The position numbers and the translations under genes are program-made. The notes beneath the pieces are model-generated. The model saw only the letters and a program-made list of their open reading frames with translations. It was not told where the DNA came from and made no database searches. Below are positions 19,952 through 30,911 of a DNA stretch of 33,650 nt, piece after piece. Every line of letters begins with the position of its first letter. The stretch's first letter is position 1. Source of the stretch: Suillus spraguei (lineage: Eukaryota > Basidiomycota > Agaricomycetes > Boletales > Suillaceae); contig JABCPU010000636.1 of assembly GCA_016800925.1 (NCBI GenBank), positions 1 through 33,650 of the forward strand, read 5' to 3'.

Positions 19952-21245
19952 GGCCTGTGCGTTAATATGCAGCACCTCTCGGCGGTGGCAGTGGGTGTGA
20001 TGTGACTGGCGGGAGTGACTAGCGGTAGAGGTGGGTGTGTAATGGTCAGCCATAGTTGGGGGGTGCCGGCATCTTCGAACTCCGTCAGAGCATCGCCACC
20101 TGTACCAAGAAGACAGACTTGAAGTCTGCGTAGACTTGTACCCAGACTGGCCATTTCAGAGATGCCCTCATCACCATGCAGCTCAAGACACGGAGCTCCG
20201 GGGTCGGGGATTGGCACGAGTCCGGCCATTACCGATAGTAGTAAGTAACCGCACTTGTGACTTTTTGTGACACAAAATTAGAGGTCTACCAACAAATAGT
20301 TCAAGACTAGAACAAACATTGATCGAACTTCAAAATACGTCGAACCTACGGTAACCTGTTGTCCACCATACGATTGGGATTCGGAAATAACCTTTGCGAT
20401 TCGATGAACCATCATTAACCATTGGCTCAGCAAACCACAGCACACTCCTTCCCGCATGGCACAGTTTGATCAGACTCGTATAGAATGAATATGCTTTTCT
20501 GTCTGAATCATGACACACTTTTAGCGGTTTGCGTTGCTTGCAATACTATAAAATATGCTGGGTTCTACGTTTTGCCTTAGTTTACTTGGTGAGTACTAAC
20601 GTCTACATCTCGGCTATAAAAGTCAAGTCAACAAGTTGCAGGTTCTATTGGCATCCCTGCGAAATATAGATGATTGCATAGCAACAGCGACATGAATCGC
20701 TTCAACGGCAAGCCGACAACAATGCGAACTTTGGACTTTGCAAGTGGGACCGGATAATGTCCCTGATTGTCAAAGGACCTTCATGCATTGCAAAAGAATA
20801 TTGGAATGGTTGTTTTGAGTTAGCATGCCAGGTGAAGCTTCTGTATTTGGCTTAATGCATTGAATGTTCCTTGGACATTGCTACTCACAAGCGGTAGGAT
20901 GAACTTGATATGCTGAGCGACATATTAAATTGCATATTGAATTGCGCACAAGGATGAACGTTCACCGTGAACTACCTTTTGTCCTGAATCAATCACGAAA
21001 TTCTGAATCAGTCAGATGATCGTCCTGTGTACTTTGCGGGCTAACCCTGAAATTAACGTTCAAAACCCTTGAAGCTCCAAATCCATGAGGCTCACGGGCC
21101 TTTTAGTGACTAACAGCTGAGCCTCGTTGAGTCAACGTGTTGCCTCAGGCTGTACCTTCAAATGACCAAGTCCTTCCTGACCTGCTCGTTCGATTGTACT
21201 GATATCTTCGTTTCCGCCAGTTACTTGCTATAATCAACACCGATC
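19952..21245. other. Intergenic region upstream of the intact MYND gene
   Basis: No supported gene. Open frames on the minus strand at 20229-19952 and 20518-20330 have no family resemblance. Similarity to the upstream region of paralogue A is limited to a few bases around the ATG (atcaacRcc..atcatgg). Confidence 0.5.
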
Positions 21246-24200
21246 ATGGCCCACCCTGCCATATGGAGAGGAACACAGTTTTTCTATCCTATTGGGAATA
21301 CATCTGCAGTTTGCCTCACACAGGATCTTTGTCCATCTGAGAAAGCAGAGGTGCTGCTTCTTGGATGCGGCGACCCGAGGCATATCTTTTACACCGTATA
21401 TACAAACAGCGCTGGTTTGCAAGGTAAAACCACGTGAATTTTGATAAAGCAATATGTTAATGTTCTGTACTCAGCGTTACGAAAACTGGACTTCACCTGT
21501 TGCGACCTTGAGGGTGCAGTCATTGGCAAGGACAAATTTAATACTTGATGCGTCTTGTTAGGCTAACGTATCAAATAGCTCGAAATGCTATCTTATTCAC
21601 TCTCCTTGCCGATGAAGGTGCTGTGCAAAAAGTGCCGCAAATTTGGAACATCTTTTTCCACTTTTATCTCGACAAAGCGTCCCATGACCTGCTTATATCA
21701 CAATGCAGGAAATTGGTCGAGCTATCCAGCGATTTGGATAGCTGGAACAATGGTCCTTACGGTCATTTCCTTCGTGTGTGCACTGAAGCTACCCTCGCCG
21801 AGCTACGGCGCCTTTGGCAGCTCTACGTCAAAACAACAACTTACTCTCCTAGCGAGGCAAAAGCATTTAAATCTGCATATGCTGCTGACGTCAAGGCTTC
21901 AAAGGTGAAGTCCGACTTCGTGTGCACATCAAGCCGCGCAGCCGGGCCACTGTCGATGTATGCGCTTAAGATGGCGGGTGATCACTACAACACTTATTGG
22001 GACACAGGCGTATTCTCTGCCGTCGCCAAGAGACCCCTAGATGCATCGCATCCGAATCCAACCTTAGCATTTTCCATGGTCGGTGACAAATTTGGGATCC
22101 ACTATGGAACAGACCCTCTTTCTTGCTTTCATTTGGCGGAAGCGCTTGCGCCAGCTATCGGAAGTGCTCGCCATCCAGAGCAAACTACTCTGAAAGACAT
22201 GGCGAATGTCTGTAAGACGCAATTTTCCAGGTGGTGCACTTCAGTTTCCAAGGTCTTGGGCAGTCAAGGTCCATCTTCTCCTAGCTCGCTCATCATACGT
22301 TTCTTTGTGGGAGATGCTTTGAGCTTCTGTCAAGCTCTTGGCTACTCCCGCACCATGAAATCGACATCCACACCATTCCTTGTCGCTCCTTGGAAGAGCG
22401 CGTGCATCACCTTGGATCCTAATGCCTACGGAACTAGTGCACAGTCACCCGCACCGACCATGTTCAACATCATTGATACTTCCAACCTTCTCGATCACGT
22501 CGGCGTATTGAACATCCTCGTTGTTACTTCTCCTATTCTTCAGCAAACTCCATCCGCTACGTTGTACACAGAAGGTCTCTCCGGGAGCGACCCAGAAGAC
22601 GCGTTGCCACAGCAACTCTGTGGGGATATTGCGACTATTGGGTTACTCCTCGGCCTTATTCCCGTGTCCTTCATTTCGCAGTTCATGAACCGGTCGAATA
22701 TGCATGAACTGCTCATGCAAGCTGCGAACGAGAATGCAACTCAAAATCACGAGCGCCTCGCTTGGAAGCTGCTCAGCCGGGCTGAGAAACTCATGATCGA
22801 CGTTGACCGCCCCATCGACATCGCCCCGGAACAACTTGCAGGCGTCCTCTTTAATGTTTACCTCGACATGTTTTTTTATCAGAACATGGCACGAAAGATG
22901 TCCATGCTCAAGTTGTCTTCGTCGTCAATCAGAATATCTGGGGACATACATTACCACCGTCGTGCGTACGCGGAGGTTTTGAGTGTCGTCAAAAAGAGGG
23001 TGATCACGGACTGGGACTCAACCATGAACATGCTTCACGACAAGATATTGAATGATAGGACCCTTCTGACCGGGATGAACCATTACCAAGATCTCTGCTG
23101 CCAGCTGCACCTTCTTGGCGTTTTCACTGTAGAATGGATGTCCCTACAAAAGGTGCAGGAAGTATGTCGCCTTGAAAGGCCTCTTGTCTTTCGCAATTGG
23201 AAGACGGTCCCGCAAACCGTCTGTGTCGTCCTCGTAATTCCTCGGGCTCGCCTCCGATCGCTCTTACCCGATCTTGACAAGGCTGGAACACCTATATTGC
23301 AGTGTGATTTCAGAGGAACAGTGACCTCAAATACGTTTTCATGCATCAACACAGTTTTCGGAACTGTCAAGATCAGTGGCAAGGGCGATGGAAAAACTGC
23401 AGTTATTGAGGAGGACACTGCTAGACGGTATGGAGCTTCCCCTCTCGTGGTGTGGTTCTGGGTACCATCTGTTGTGATCTCAAGCGAGGATCGCTTGTCG
23501 GTCGTTTTGGCTGTTCTATCCACCCCGGCATCCATGTCACTCACCATGAAATTGGGGTTTGACCTTTCCTTATTCCGTGCGGACATGGGAGATGAGCAAT
23601 TCGTGCACATCCTGCGACAGCGTCCTAATGCTGTCCTAGGGAGTGCTGAGGAGAATAATATGCAGATCAGCGGCCGTCCTACAAAGACGCCTGGCGCCAC
23701 ATTTGTGACGTTCGATAAAGAATGCAAGAAACCTCTATCATTCAGCACTCGGGTGGATATCATTGAACCAGAGATGAAGGCTTCCCTGACTAGCGGTGCT
23801 ACTCCCACTGTGAACCAAGTTTCTATGCATTCAATCGCCATCGTTCTTGGAGAGAAGTCTTTGCAGTTACCTTTCCCGCTTCCCATCGACGCAAAGAAAG
23901 CCAAGCTTCGCGTTGCACGAAAGTCGCTATACATCGAAGTACGTTTCCTCTATCTCTGCCTTTCCAAACACTCGGTTCTAACTCAGCGCAGGTCACATTG
24001 CCCTTGAAACTTACTCTTGGAGAAACCGACACAGACATGTTCCCCGTCATTCCCCAGGAAGGCGATCTTGCCCTGTGGAACATGCATCGAGTTAACCTCG
24101 ACCAATGCGTGCCTTTCAGCATCACCAACAAAAATGCTCTCAAATGGGTCAACCCTCACATCTCCTGCATGTTATCTGAGCGCGAAAGACGCATTCCCGA

Positions 24201-24975
24201 GGGTTTGACAACAGGGTCTACGCTACTGGATATCAAGCACACACTTCATTTGATATTTGGGTTCGCAAGTGGTACTGCGGATGACAAGCCCCCCCTATGC
24301 TACGCCTTGAAGGACAAACAGAAGGCCTTCGTTATGTTATTTATCACAGACCTCCGGTTGGACCTCGGCTCGCACGCCATAGTTGCTGATGCTTGGATGA
24401 TGCCGTCTTCTCCATCATCTGTGAAGGCCGAGGCTTTCCGCAAGGTTTCCGGACATGTAATGTCTGGCGACAATATGAAGCAATTGGGGATAGCTGCTGA
24501 AGAGAGGAAGGCATGGATGCACCTCCTCGTGGCCGCAACGGAGCGATGCCGTACTTGGGAGCACAAGACCAACTGCGAGTACCACGTCCAAGGTGCTATC
24601 CCTCTAACTTTTGAGCCAGACGAGAGTCCTATTTGCTCTTGCGGCGCCGGGGTGGGAGCAGAGGCATTTGTGAAGAAATACCCGATGCTTCGCGCGCTTG
24701 CGCCGCATGTGACGAGGGCAGCGATCAGTCCACTGTTCGCGCTGTCGTACATGGAAAGGGTCGGTCCTCCGCAAGATGCCGTTGCTACGAAGACTCCGGC
24801 GATGCCAGCGCGAGCAGCAGCAGTCCGTCGTGTATGCGCTGCTTGTGGAAAGGAAGGAGGTGCGCCTGGGTCCTTGTTGATTTGTAGCAGGTGCAAGGAT
24901 GTACGGTATTGTTCAGCAGGCTGTCAGCGCGAGGACTGGAAAGGGCACAAAAAGTGTTGCGTGCCATCTTCCTAA
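21246..24975 (+). CDS. DUF4470/MYND-finger protein (intact paralogue B)
   Basis: Four exons: 21246-21423, 21475-21525, 21579-23938, 23992-24975, giving 1190 residues. DUF4470 occupies about residues 1-115 (MAHPAIWRGTQFFYPIGN; RKLDFTCCDLEGAVI; ARNAILFTLLADEGAVQ; IWNIFFHFYLDKAS). A long middle region without recognised domains follows. A C-terminal MYND zinc finger lies at about 1145-1186 with ligands C1145, C1148, C1161, C1164, C1170, C1174, H1182 and C1186. MYND fingers bind proline-rich partner motifs, so a protein-interaction or regulatory role is likely; no catalytic SET domain is visible. Intron 2 (21526-21578) begins GC instead of GT; the equivalent intron in paralogue A begins GTGAGC. 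Introns 1 and 3 are 51 and 53 nt. The start was chosen because paralogue A shares the same ATG and domain start. Family function is not established. Confidence 0.88.
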
Positions 24976-25344
24976 AGAGATGAATAGATGCTTAGTATGT
25001 CGACTGTTTTGCTGTATTCACGCTATGTAGTACTCTGTAGAATATGGATCGGATTGTGATCAACATGTCAATTAAAATCAGAAATCGATCATTGTCAATC
25101 AACTATATTGTTCGACCAGACTGTATCGCAAGTTCTTGACGAGTCCTCGTAGATGCCCATAAACTTGGAGGTCACGCTGAGCTAGGGAAGGACAGAACCG
25201 AAGAGACGCTCCGGGTTTTACTTGCAATGACCGTGTACAATACTGTATGGTCCGAATTGTGCTCACCAAGATAAGATTTGAACGACTAAAGTATAGTGCC
25301 TCGGCCGAAGGCCTTTTGTATAGTAGCTGTAACTAGAGAAAGAA
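24976..25344. other. Short intergenic region
   Basis: 3' flank of the MYND gene and 5' flank of the 25345 gene. No repeats or RNA genes recognised. Confidence 0.5.
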
Positions 25345-25995
25345 ATGAGTTCAATATGGGAAACGGTGAGTGTAAATCCAAACGGGACGGCCTCCGTTAC
25401 AGTAGGCCAACCTAAAAAATGTAGAATGTCCTCCACTCCTGAATCTCTTTCTTCCCCCCAGATGCTGACGAGTCACATCGCCTTAAACAAACTCTTGAAG
25501 GCAATGATTGCGCTAATGCATTGAATTGCGCTGCCTACTGTGGTCGCGTATGCTAACAAGCTCAAGACGCAGACCCTTCTCCTGACAGCCGCCTTCCACC
25601 AATCCGAGTTGCAAGAGGCGCATCTGTGCGTACCGTTACTGAATATTATCCTTATCGTGTGACTAATGTCAATGAACCAGGTGGATGCCTCTCTTCCCCC
25701 ATTTTTGAGGACGTGTCGTGATAGCGATCTCACTGTTGCTCTTATCAGCGCTCAACGCTCACACCGCCGGGCAGAGAATAAACTTATCAAGACCCGCCTG
25801 AGGCGTATTAACATCGAAAGAGAACTCTATAGTCATATGCAACTTCGGACATGTCAGAGACTTCGCAAAGCTAACACCAACGTTGGTGTTACCCGTGCTG
25901 TGCTACGCGTATCTGGCATAACACCTCCAGCGGATGATCTGGATAGTGAAGCATCGCGTTCATTGGGTGTGTCAGGCCGAGATGAATCATCTTGA
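25345..25995 (+). CDS. Small basic coiled-coil orphan protein
   Basis: Four-exon model: 25345-25365, 25462-25500, 25573-25629, 25681-25995, giving 143 residues. Supporting signals: donor GTGAGT with acceptor cttccccccag (intron 1); a GC-donor intron with a perfect branch TGCTAAC and acceptor gcag (intron 2, 72 nt); and a 51-nt intron 3 with branch gactaat and acceptor ccag. The C-terminal exon has an Arg/Lys/Gln-rich helix (ALISAQRSHRRAENKLIKTR) followed by RINIERELYS, and ends in a Ser/Asp-rich tail. This pattern resembles small coiled-coil proteins of Agaricomycetes, with no known function. It converges on the 26725 gene. The first two exons are the least certain part. If only the last open frame were used it would start at 25666, inside what looks like intron 3. 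Confidence 0.5.
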
Positions 25996-26251
25996 GATCT
26001 ATTGCTGTTCTTAATATCGGGAGATGGGCCGCTAAAATCGTAACTGGTGACTCTGAGGCAGTCTATGACTTCGAGTTTCAGGAAGAGACGATCTGAAAAG
26101 AACCTCTCAGCAAATGTTCTCGCATAACACACGAACGTGCATATTAAATTAATTGCAACATAGGATAACAAGAACAGGCGTTTGGTATACAAACGAATTA
26201 CTGGATGTGTTAGGTACAAAATAGAAATACGACACTCGGGTATCTCCAACA

Positions 26252-26725
26252 TTACTCCACCCTCTCTACCGAAGTAGAGAGTCCTGCATATGATGAACTT
26301 TGTGATGACAAGTGCTGCTGCTTCTTAGTCGAGTCACAGGACTGATAGCTTGGAGGGGGTCCGGATAATCTGAGCTCCGGCTGGACGTGGACATCTACGA
26401 TCTCATATTGTACCAGGTGCGACATGATCGTTGACCACGCCTCACGGCTGATGTTCACAGAGCTTTTCTTCCCATTTGCTAGCACATTCAGCGAAAAGGA
26501 TATCCGGCTTTTGTCAATCCCGGTGAGATCACCTTCAAACGCTGACCTGGCAAATGTGACTGCTTGCTGGAATAATTGGGCCAATCTCAGTGGATGGTAC
26601 TTGGAGTAGAGCTGAAAGACTCACGTCGAAGTTCTCGGCTGGGGGACATATACCATTCGATTATTCAAACGATACGTGATGACATCTGCGGGGGTTGGTG
26701 ACTGGCGTCTTTTAAAGGTTCGCAT
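26252..26725 (-). CDS. Orphan Agaricomycete-type protein with a possible frameshift
   Basis: Exon 1 starts at ATG 26725 (MRTFKRRQSPTPADVITYRL), followed by a 58-nt intron at 26624-26567 (GTGAGT..ttccag). Exon 2 runs to the stop at 26254-26252. Recognisable segments: NNRMVYVP, then QAVTFARSAF, GIDKSRISFSLNVL, EAWSTIMSHLVQYEIVDVHV and a Pro/Ser-rich tail (SGPPPSYQ). The family is known to me only as a conserved Agaricomycete orphan. The frame fits exon 2 only if the five-C run at about 26641-26645 is taken as six: then VYVP leads into PAENFD and the splice is phase 0. As written the gene is frameshifted, and a homopolymer error is the simplest explanation. A TATAAAA box lies at 26782-26776, about 50 bp upstream. 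Confidence 0.55.
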
Positions 26726-26775
26726 GGCAAATGATCAGTGCGCAGAAGAATGGTTGCAACATTGGAGGTTGCACC

Positions 26776-26820
26776 TTTTATAACGAGTTCGTTTCCACAG
26801 TTGTCCACAGTTGTCCACAG
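26776..26820 (-). promoter_or_regulatory. TATA box and 10-bp repeats upstream of the 26725 gene
   Basis: On the minus strand, TATAAAA at 26782-26776. It is preceded by two perfect tandem copies of CTGTGGACAA (26820-26801) and a third, diverged copy CTGTGGAAAC (26800-26791). Spacing to the start codon fits a core promoter; the repeat could be a regulator site but nothing identifies the factor. Confidence 0.4.
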
Positions 26821-27437
26821 CGTTCGGGAAACTGTAACTTGATCACACGTCCGAGACTCCGAATTTATAATTTATAAGCGCTGATTCAGGGATACCGAGG
26901 GATCGGATGACGTCAGTGGTGTTATGTATCCCATCGGGCCTCTTTGAGCCTCTTTGACGCAACCGGTCCCTCAGGCTCCTCTTGTACATGATGATGAAGC
27001 ACGAATTCAATGCGGGTAAATTTCTTACGAAGGTGCCCGGAGTCGTGGGATAGTGTGGACTGGAGCCTGGAGGACGGAATAGACCTGTTGAAAGCTCATT
27101 GGCTGGTATGGTGGGCTGTAGGATATCATCAGAAGTGTGAGCCGTTCCTTAGCGAGTACTTGAATGAGAGATACTGCTGGTACTAGGCCGCATAGAAGAT
27201 ACTTGAAAGTTAAGACACGCCCTGAGGGGAGCCGAAAGCTAAGCGGCGTGACTCGTGACTGAGTGTGACGTTTGTTGAGGGTGTTCTGGCAGGTGTTCTG
27301 GCATCATTCGACTTCATCAAGGTATTTTATAACTTTACTTGTAAATTGTCCGTTCTGCTAACAAAAGTCTGCTAGCTGTTCCGCACAGCCAACAAGTTTT
27401 AATTTTCATTGCTTTAGTCTAACATTTTTCTGACAAA
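26821..27437. other. Divergent intergenic region
   Basis: Shared upstream region of the 26725 gene (minus) and the cornichon gene (plus). Contains a short direct repeat gtgttctggca at about 27280-27302. No gene or RNA recognised. Confidence 0.5.
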
Positions 27438-28116
27438 ATGGGTGGCGCTGGTGCGTGTCTCCTCACTGATCCAAGTCTCTTGGCTGATGCTTGCTGCAGG
27501 CTGGTTGTTCTTGTTCTCTGTGTTGATGGCAGCTGGTCTACTTTTCACGATGGTTTTCTTTGTCAGTCTTCTTTCTATCGTAATACCCACCCACCCACTC
27601 ACTTTCACTCCCCAAGATCATCATGTTCTCAGACCTTGAATGTGATTATATCAATCCCATAGATCTTTGCAACAAACTCAACCAAGTACTTACTCCCCAT
27701 CCCTACCCAATCACGTACTCACTGACACGCCCCTAGTTCGTCCTACCAGAAAACATTGCACACGCATTCCTAACAATCCTCTTCCTCCTCTCCGGTCAAT
27801 GGTTTGCATTCCTCCTCAACCTCCCTCTGGTTTTGTACAACGTTAACAAGTACGTCCAATATTTTATCTTGCGCGCTTTTTTTTGTACACCGGAGCTGAC
27901 GCGTCGCACAGAATACGTAATAAGAACCACATGTATGACGCCACAGAGATATTCAGAACTCTCAGCGGTCATAAGAAAGAGAGCTTTATGAAACTAGGTT
28001 TTTACCTCCTTTCATTCTTCTACTATCTCTATCGGTGCGTGGTCTTTTCACAACTGTCCCACGGTAACCGACGAGATTCTAGGATGATCGTCGCGCTTAT
28101 CTCTGAGAGCGAATAA
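27438..28116 (+). CDS. Cornichon family ER cargo receptor (Erv14-like)
   Basis: Six exons: 27438-27450, 27500-27561, 27617-27685, 27737-27849, 27912-28034, 28083-28116. The 137-residue protein is the length of yeast Erv14. Introns are 48-62 nt. Hallmarks in order: an N-terminal hydrophobic segment ([20 protein letters not shown]); the conserved acidic motif [19 protein letters not shown]; a second membrane region ([20 protein letters not shown]); the conserved [17 protein letters not shown] motif; and a last membrane segment ([11 protein letters not shown]) ending [10 protein letters not shown]. Cornichon proteins sit in the ER membrane, bind the luminal or transmembrane part of cargo and load it into COPII vesicles. 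The DATEIFRTL stretch corresponds to the region known to engage COPII and cargo. All exons join in frame and no lesion is seen. It converges on the RRM gene at 28480. Confidence 0.95.
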
Positions 28117-28479
28117 TTGCAGGAGGTGGCTCGATGACGGGTACCTTTCCGGACAGTCGGGTTTTGATGGGTAAAGTCTGTGCACGTAACTACAAGGCGG
28201 TCACTGTTGTTTGGTTGGCTATCACGATCTACTTTCTTCTTATTATGCCCAGTTCACGCTATCTCATGCCCATGCCAAGCACAACATACTTGGCCGTACT
28301 TCAACCTAGTTGCGCGAAATACTGACTGAGATGAGATGTGTGATCACAAGTGAAAATACATATGCTATGATAATTCGCAACCCAAGATGAAGCTAACGCA
28401 TGTTGAGTCCGGCCAAGCCTCAGACTCTTTCATCCATATCACGCCCACGCCCAAGAAAATCCGTCCCATAACTTGGGCC
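28117..28479. other. Short convergent intergenic region
   Basis: Lies between the stop codons of the cornichon gene (plus) and the RRM gene (minus). It should hold both 3' ends; a 63-codon plus-strand frame at 28134-28325 is not supported. Confidence 0.5.
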
Positions 28480-29606
28480 TCATCCATCAATATCCATCCC
28501 TACTCGTTCTCCACCACCACCACCACCTCTCCTTCCACGACCTCCTCGACCACGGCCCCTACCCCCACGATGCCACTTCTGCCCATCCGCACGAGAATTC
28601 GAAGGCGGCTGCTGGCTATACTGCCTCGGATCTGCACCAGGTGGCGCAACCAACACGCTCGCTCTCGGGTCCGAAGCAATAATCGAATCTGACCGCATTT
28701 TTCTGCACCAACGCAAATAAAGATAAAAAGATAAAAACCCCAAACCAACCAAATACCACTTACGATGAATTCCCTCATCTCCACCATCCATAAGCACATC
28801 CACGCTATCATCTACGACATCCACATCTGCAAGTCTCCCCGACAACCCCACCGCTTTCGTCCCCACGATGCTCACTTGCAATATTTTGCCGTCTGCAGGC
28901 TGCCCATTAAATTGTTCACAGCTGCGTCTGCATGCGTGGGTAGTTTGAACGTAATGCGTACGATGACGTTCTCCGATGCTTTGGGAGATGCTGTTTCAGA
29001 TGAAACTATTGTACCGCATCGTTTGAAAATAGCCTATCAAACCAACCCAAAAAAGCAACCATAAACCCCAATCTTAGTCTCCTCGAACAACAAAATACAA
29101 AGCAAAACCACGCACCTCGACATCAGCAGCAGTTGTACCCCTCACAAGTCCCTTAACCTCCACCACATTTCCCAACGGCACCGCACTGGCGCCTTTGATG
29201 CTCAAGCCCTGGCCTGAAGCTTTGCTGTCCCCTGCTGCATCCCTGAGCGCGCGCTGCGCGAGGCGCGAATCGGGTTTGCGAGGTTGGGCGGCGCTTAGGG
29301 TGAGTCTTGATGATAAGCTGGGTTTTTCTGGGTCTTCGTAGAGGTCATGGCTCCATTGCGCGTCTGGGTCGCCTTTGGGGTGCGATTTGGGCGGGTCTAT
29401 GTACAATGATTGGAGTGGCCGTTATAATCGAAAAAAGAATATGTGTCCGGGAGAGGAGCTTATTCTTTTGTTTTATTTTAGAGTAGAAGGAAAGGTGGAC
29501 GTACGTATGGGGATGCTCGACTGCCTGATTTTGTACGGACGGGGCCGATGGAGGGGGCTCCGACTCCGTTATCTATTGGGACATTTAGGCGTTCTAGGAG
29601 GGACAT
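28480..29606 (-). CDS. RRM/RGG RNA-binding protein (ALYREF/Yra1-like)
   Basis: Four exons on the minus strand: 29606-29501, 29396-29116, 29033-28764, 28702-28480. Start MSLLERLNVP. The middle holds one RRM fold: GNVVEVKGLVRGTTAADVEA (first strand and helix), IFKRCGTI, VIVRITFKLP (RNP1-like strand), ADAAVNN (second helix), then KILQVSIVGT. After a linker with SVDVLMDGG and KMRSDSIIASDPRA comes a Gly/Arg-rich tail (GGRGRGRGG) typical of RNA-binding and methylated proteins. This layout resembles mRNA-export adaptors of the ALYREF/Yra1 type, but the assignment is by architecture only. Two one-base losses disturb the frame as written: an AAA run at about 28909-28911 (four A expected), and the five-T run at 28698-28702 at the exon 4 start (six expected). 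The exon 1 donor is weak, and a stronger GTACGT lies four bases upstream but out of phase. Confidence 0.7.
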
Positions 29607-30911
29607 CTCAGCGTTGTCGTACTGTGTCTTTGAATGAATTTGGAGTGGATAGACTGAGAAGGGGGTATGTAAACTGAGTCGCGGTGTAAACTAAAGTACT
29701 GCCAGTACGTTTCGCTCAACATAAGCTGTGTGTTGTTGTTTGCTGTGTGGCACTGGTAATTTGTTTCAAGTTGGGTCAGAACAGGTTTATATATAATTCA
29801 TACAGGACGCATGTGTTTTGCTGTAGGATAAAGGTTCTAGTAATCGTGATAGTAATCGTAATATGTGTATTGACAAAACGCCGCTATCCTCCCTCTGAGA
29901 ACTTATACTTACTGGAAGTGAATAGTTCAGTTGACTGTCCCTTTGTAAAAACACACTGCCCAGGGTGAAAAGCGAGGACACAGGAGGAATGACTAGAATA
30001 TCCATGCTCAATTTTCGTAATCTGAGCAGTGCTCTCAGAGCGCTGAGTGATGGCACACCAATCAAATGCAAGTCACGCACCTTTCGAAATCATTTCGAGA
30101 CGTTACATATCCTTCATCAACCAGAATAACCAGAAGCGGCGATACCCTCGACAGATAGATTAGACGTAGGGCGATGCCTAAACCCTGAGACGGTATCATT
30201 ATCTACTGGAGACAGTATCGATTCCAGCGAGCGCAAGATTGCACATTTGGGTGGGTGGAAATTGAAGCGGACTTGAGATGTATGACGGATCCGGCGCAGA
30301 CTTGAATGACTCCTTTTCTTCGGATGTGTTTTTAGATTTGCATTGACTCAATATTGAAGGTGTGGTCGTCCAGCATCTGTCTAGTCACTATGGCATAGTG
30401 CTAGCTCTGCGTCCAGGTACGCACAAATCATCCCTTCAAAAATACTTCCTGGACATGATTCCTGCAAACGGAATTTCGTATCTATTGTTCTCGACTGTCT
30501 CGCTCTCTACGAAACTATGCCAATATTCCCCTCTTTTAATGAAAACATATTATAATTTGTTCTTGTATAATGTTCGAATGAAAACAACGAAGACTGAACC
30601 AACCATGGTGTCAAAATAAGATCCTTGTAAACTCGCGAGTAAGATCTGGGTAGTGAAAAAGATTATCTAATCTGCTAAGTTGAAATTTTTATTAAACTTG
30701 ACATGAGGCTTGCTATTAGCTAATAGCTTAATCGGAGCACGATGCGAAATTGACTGATAGAACTCACAAACCTCACAGGTGACGTGGTGACTGACCACGA
30801 GCCATTCAATGCAGGTCACACTTATCTACATAAATTGGAAATGCGTTATATAGGACCAATCTCCAAGCCCTTTCCAACAAACCACCATCTGCTGTTTTAG
30901 TGTCTTTCTGT
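29607..30911. other. Divergent intergenic region
   Basis: About 1.3 kb between the RRM gene (minus) and the ABC transporter (plus). Open frames at 29747-29968 and 30362-30619 have no support. Near the ABC start a TATATA lies at 30847-30852 and CCAAT at 30856-30860, about 60 bp before the ATG. Confidence 0.5.

Noticed and set aside
23083..23934. Long minus-strand open frame (283 codons) opposite the MYND gene
   Set aside because: It lies entirely inside the coding exon of the intact MYND gene and has no family resemblance; an antisense shadow of biased codon use.
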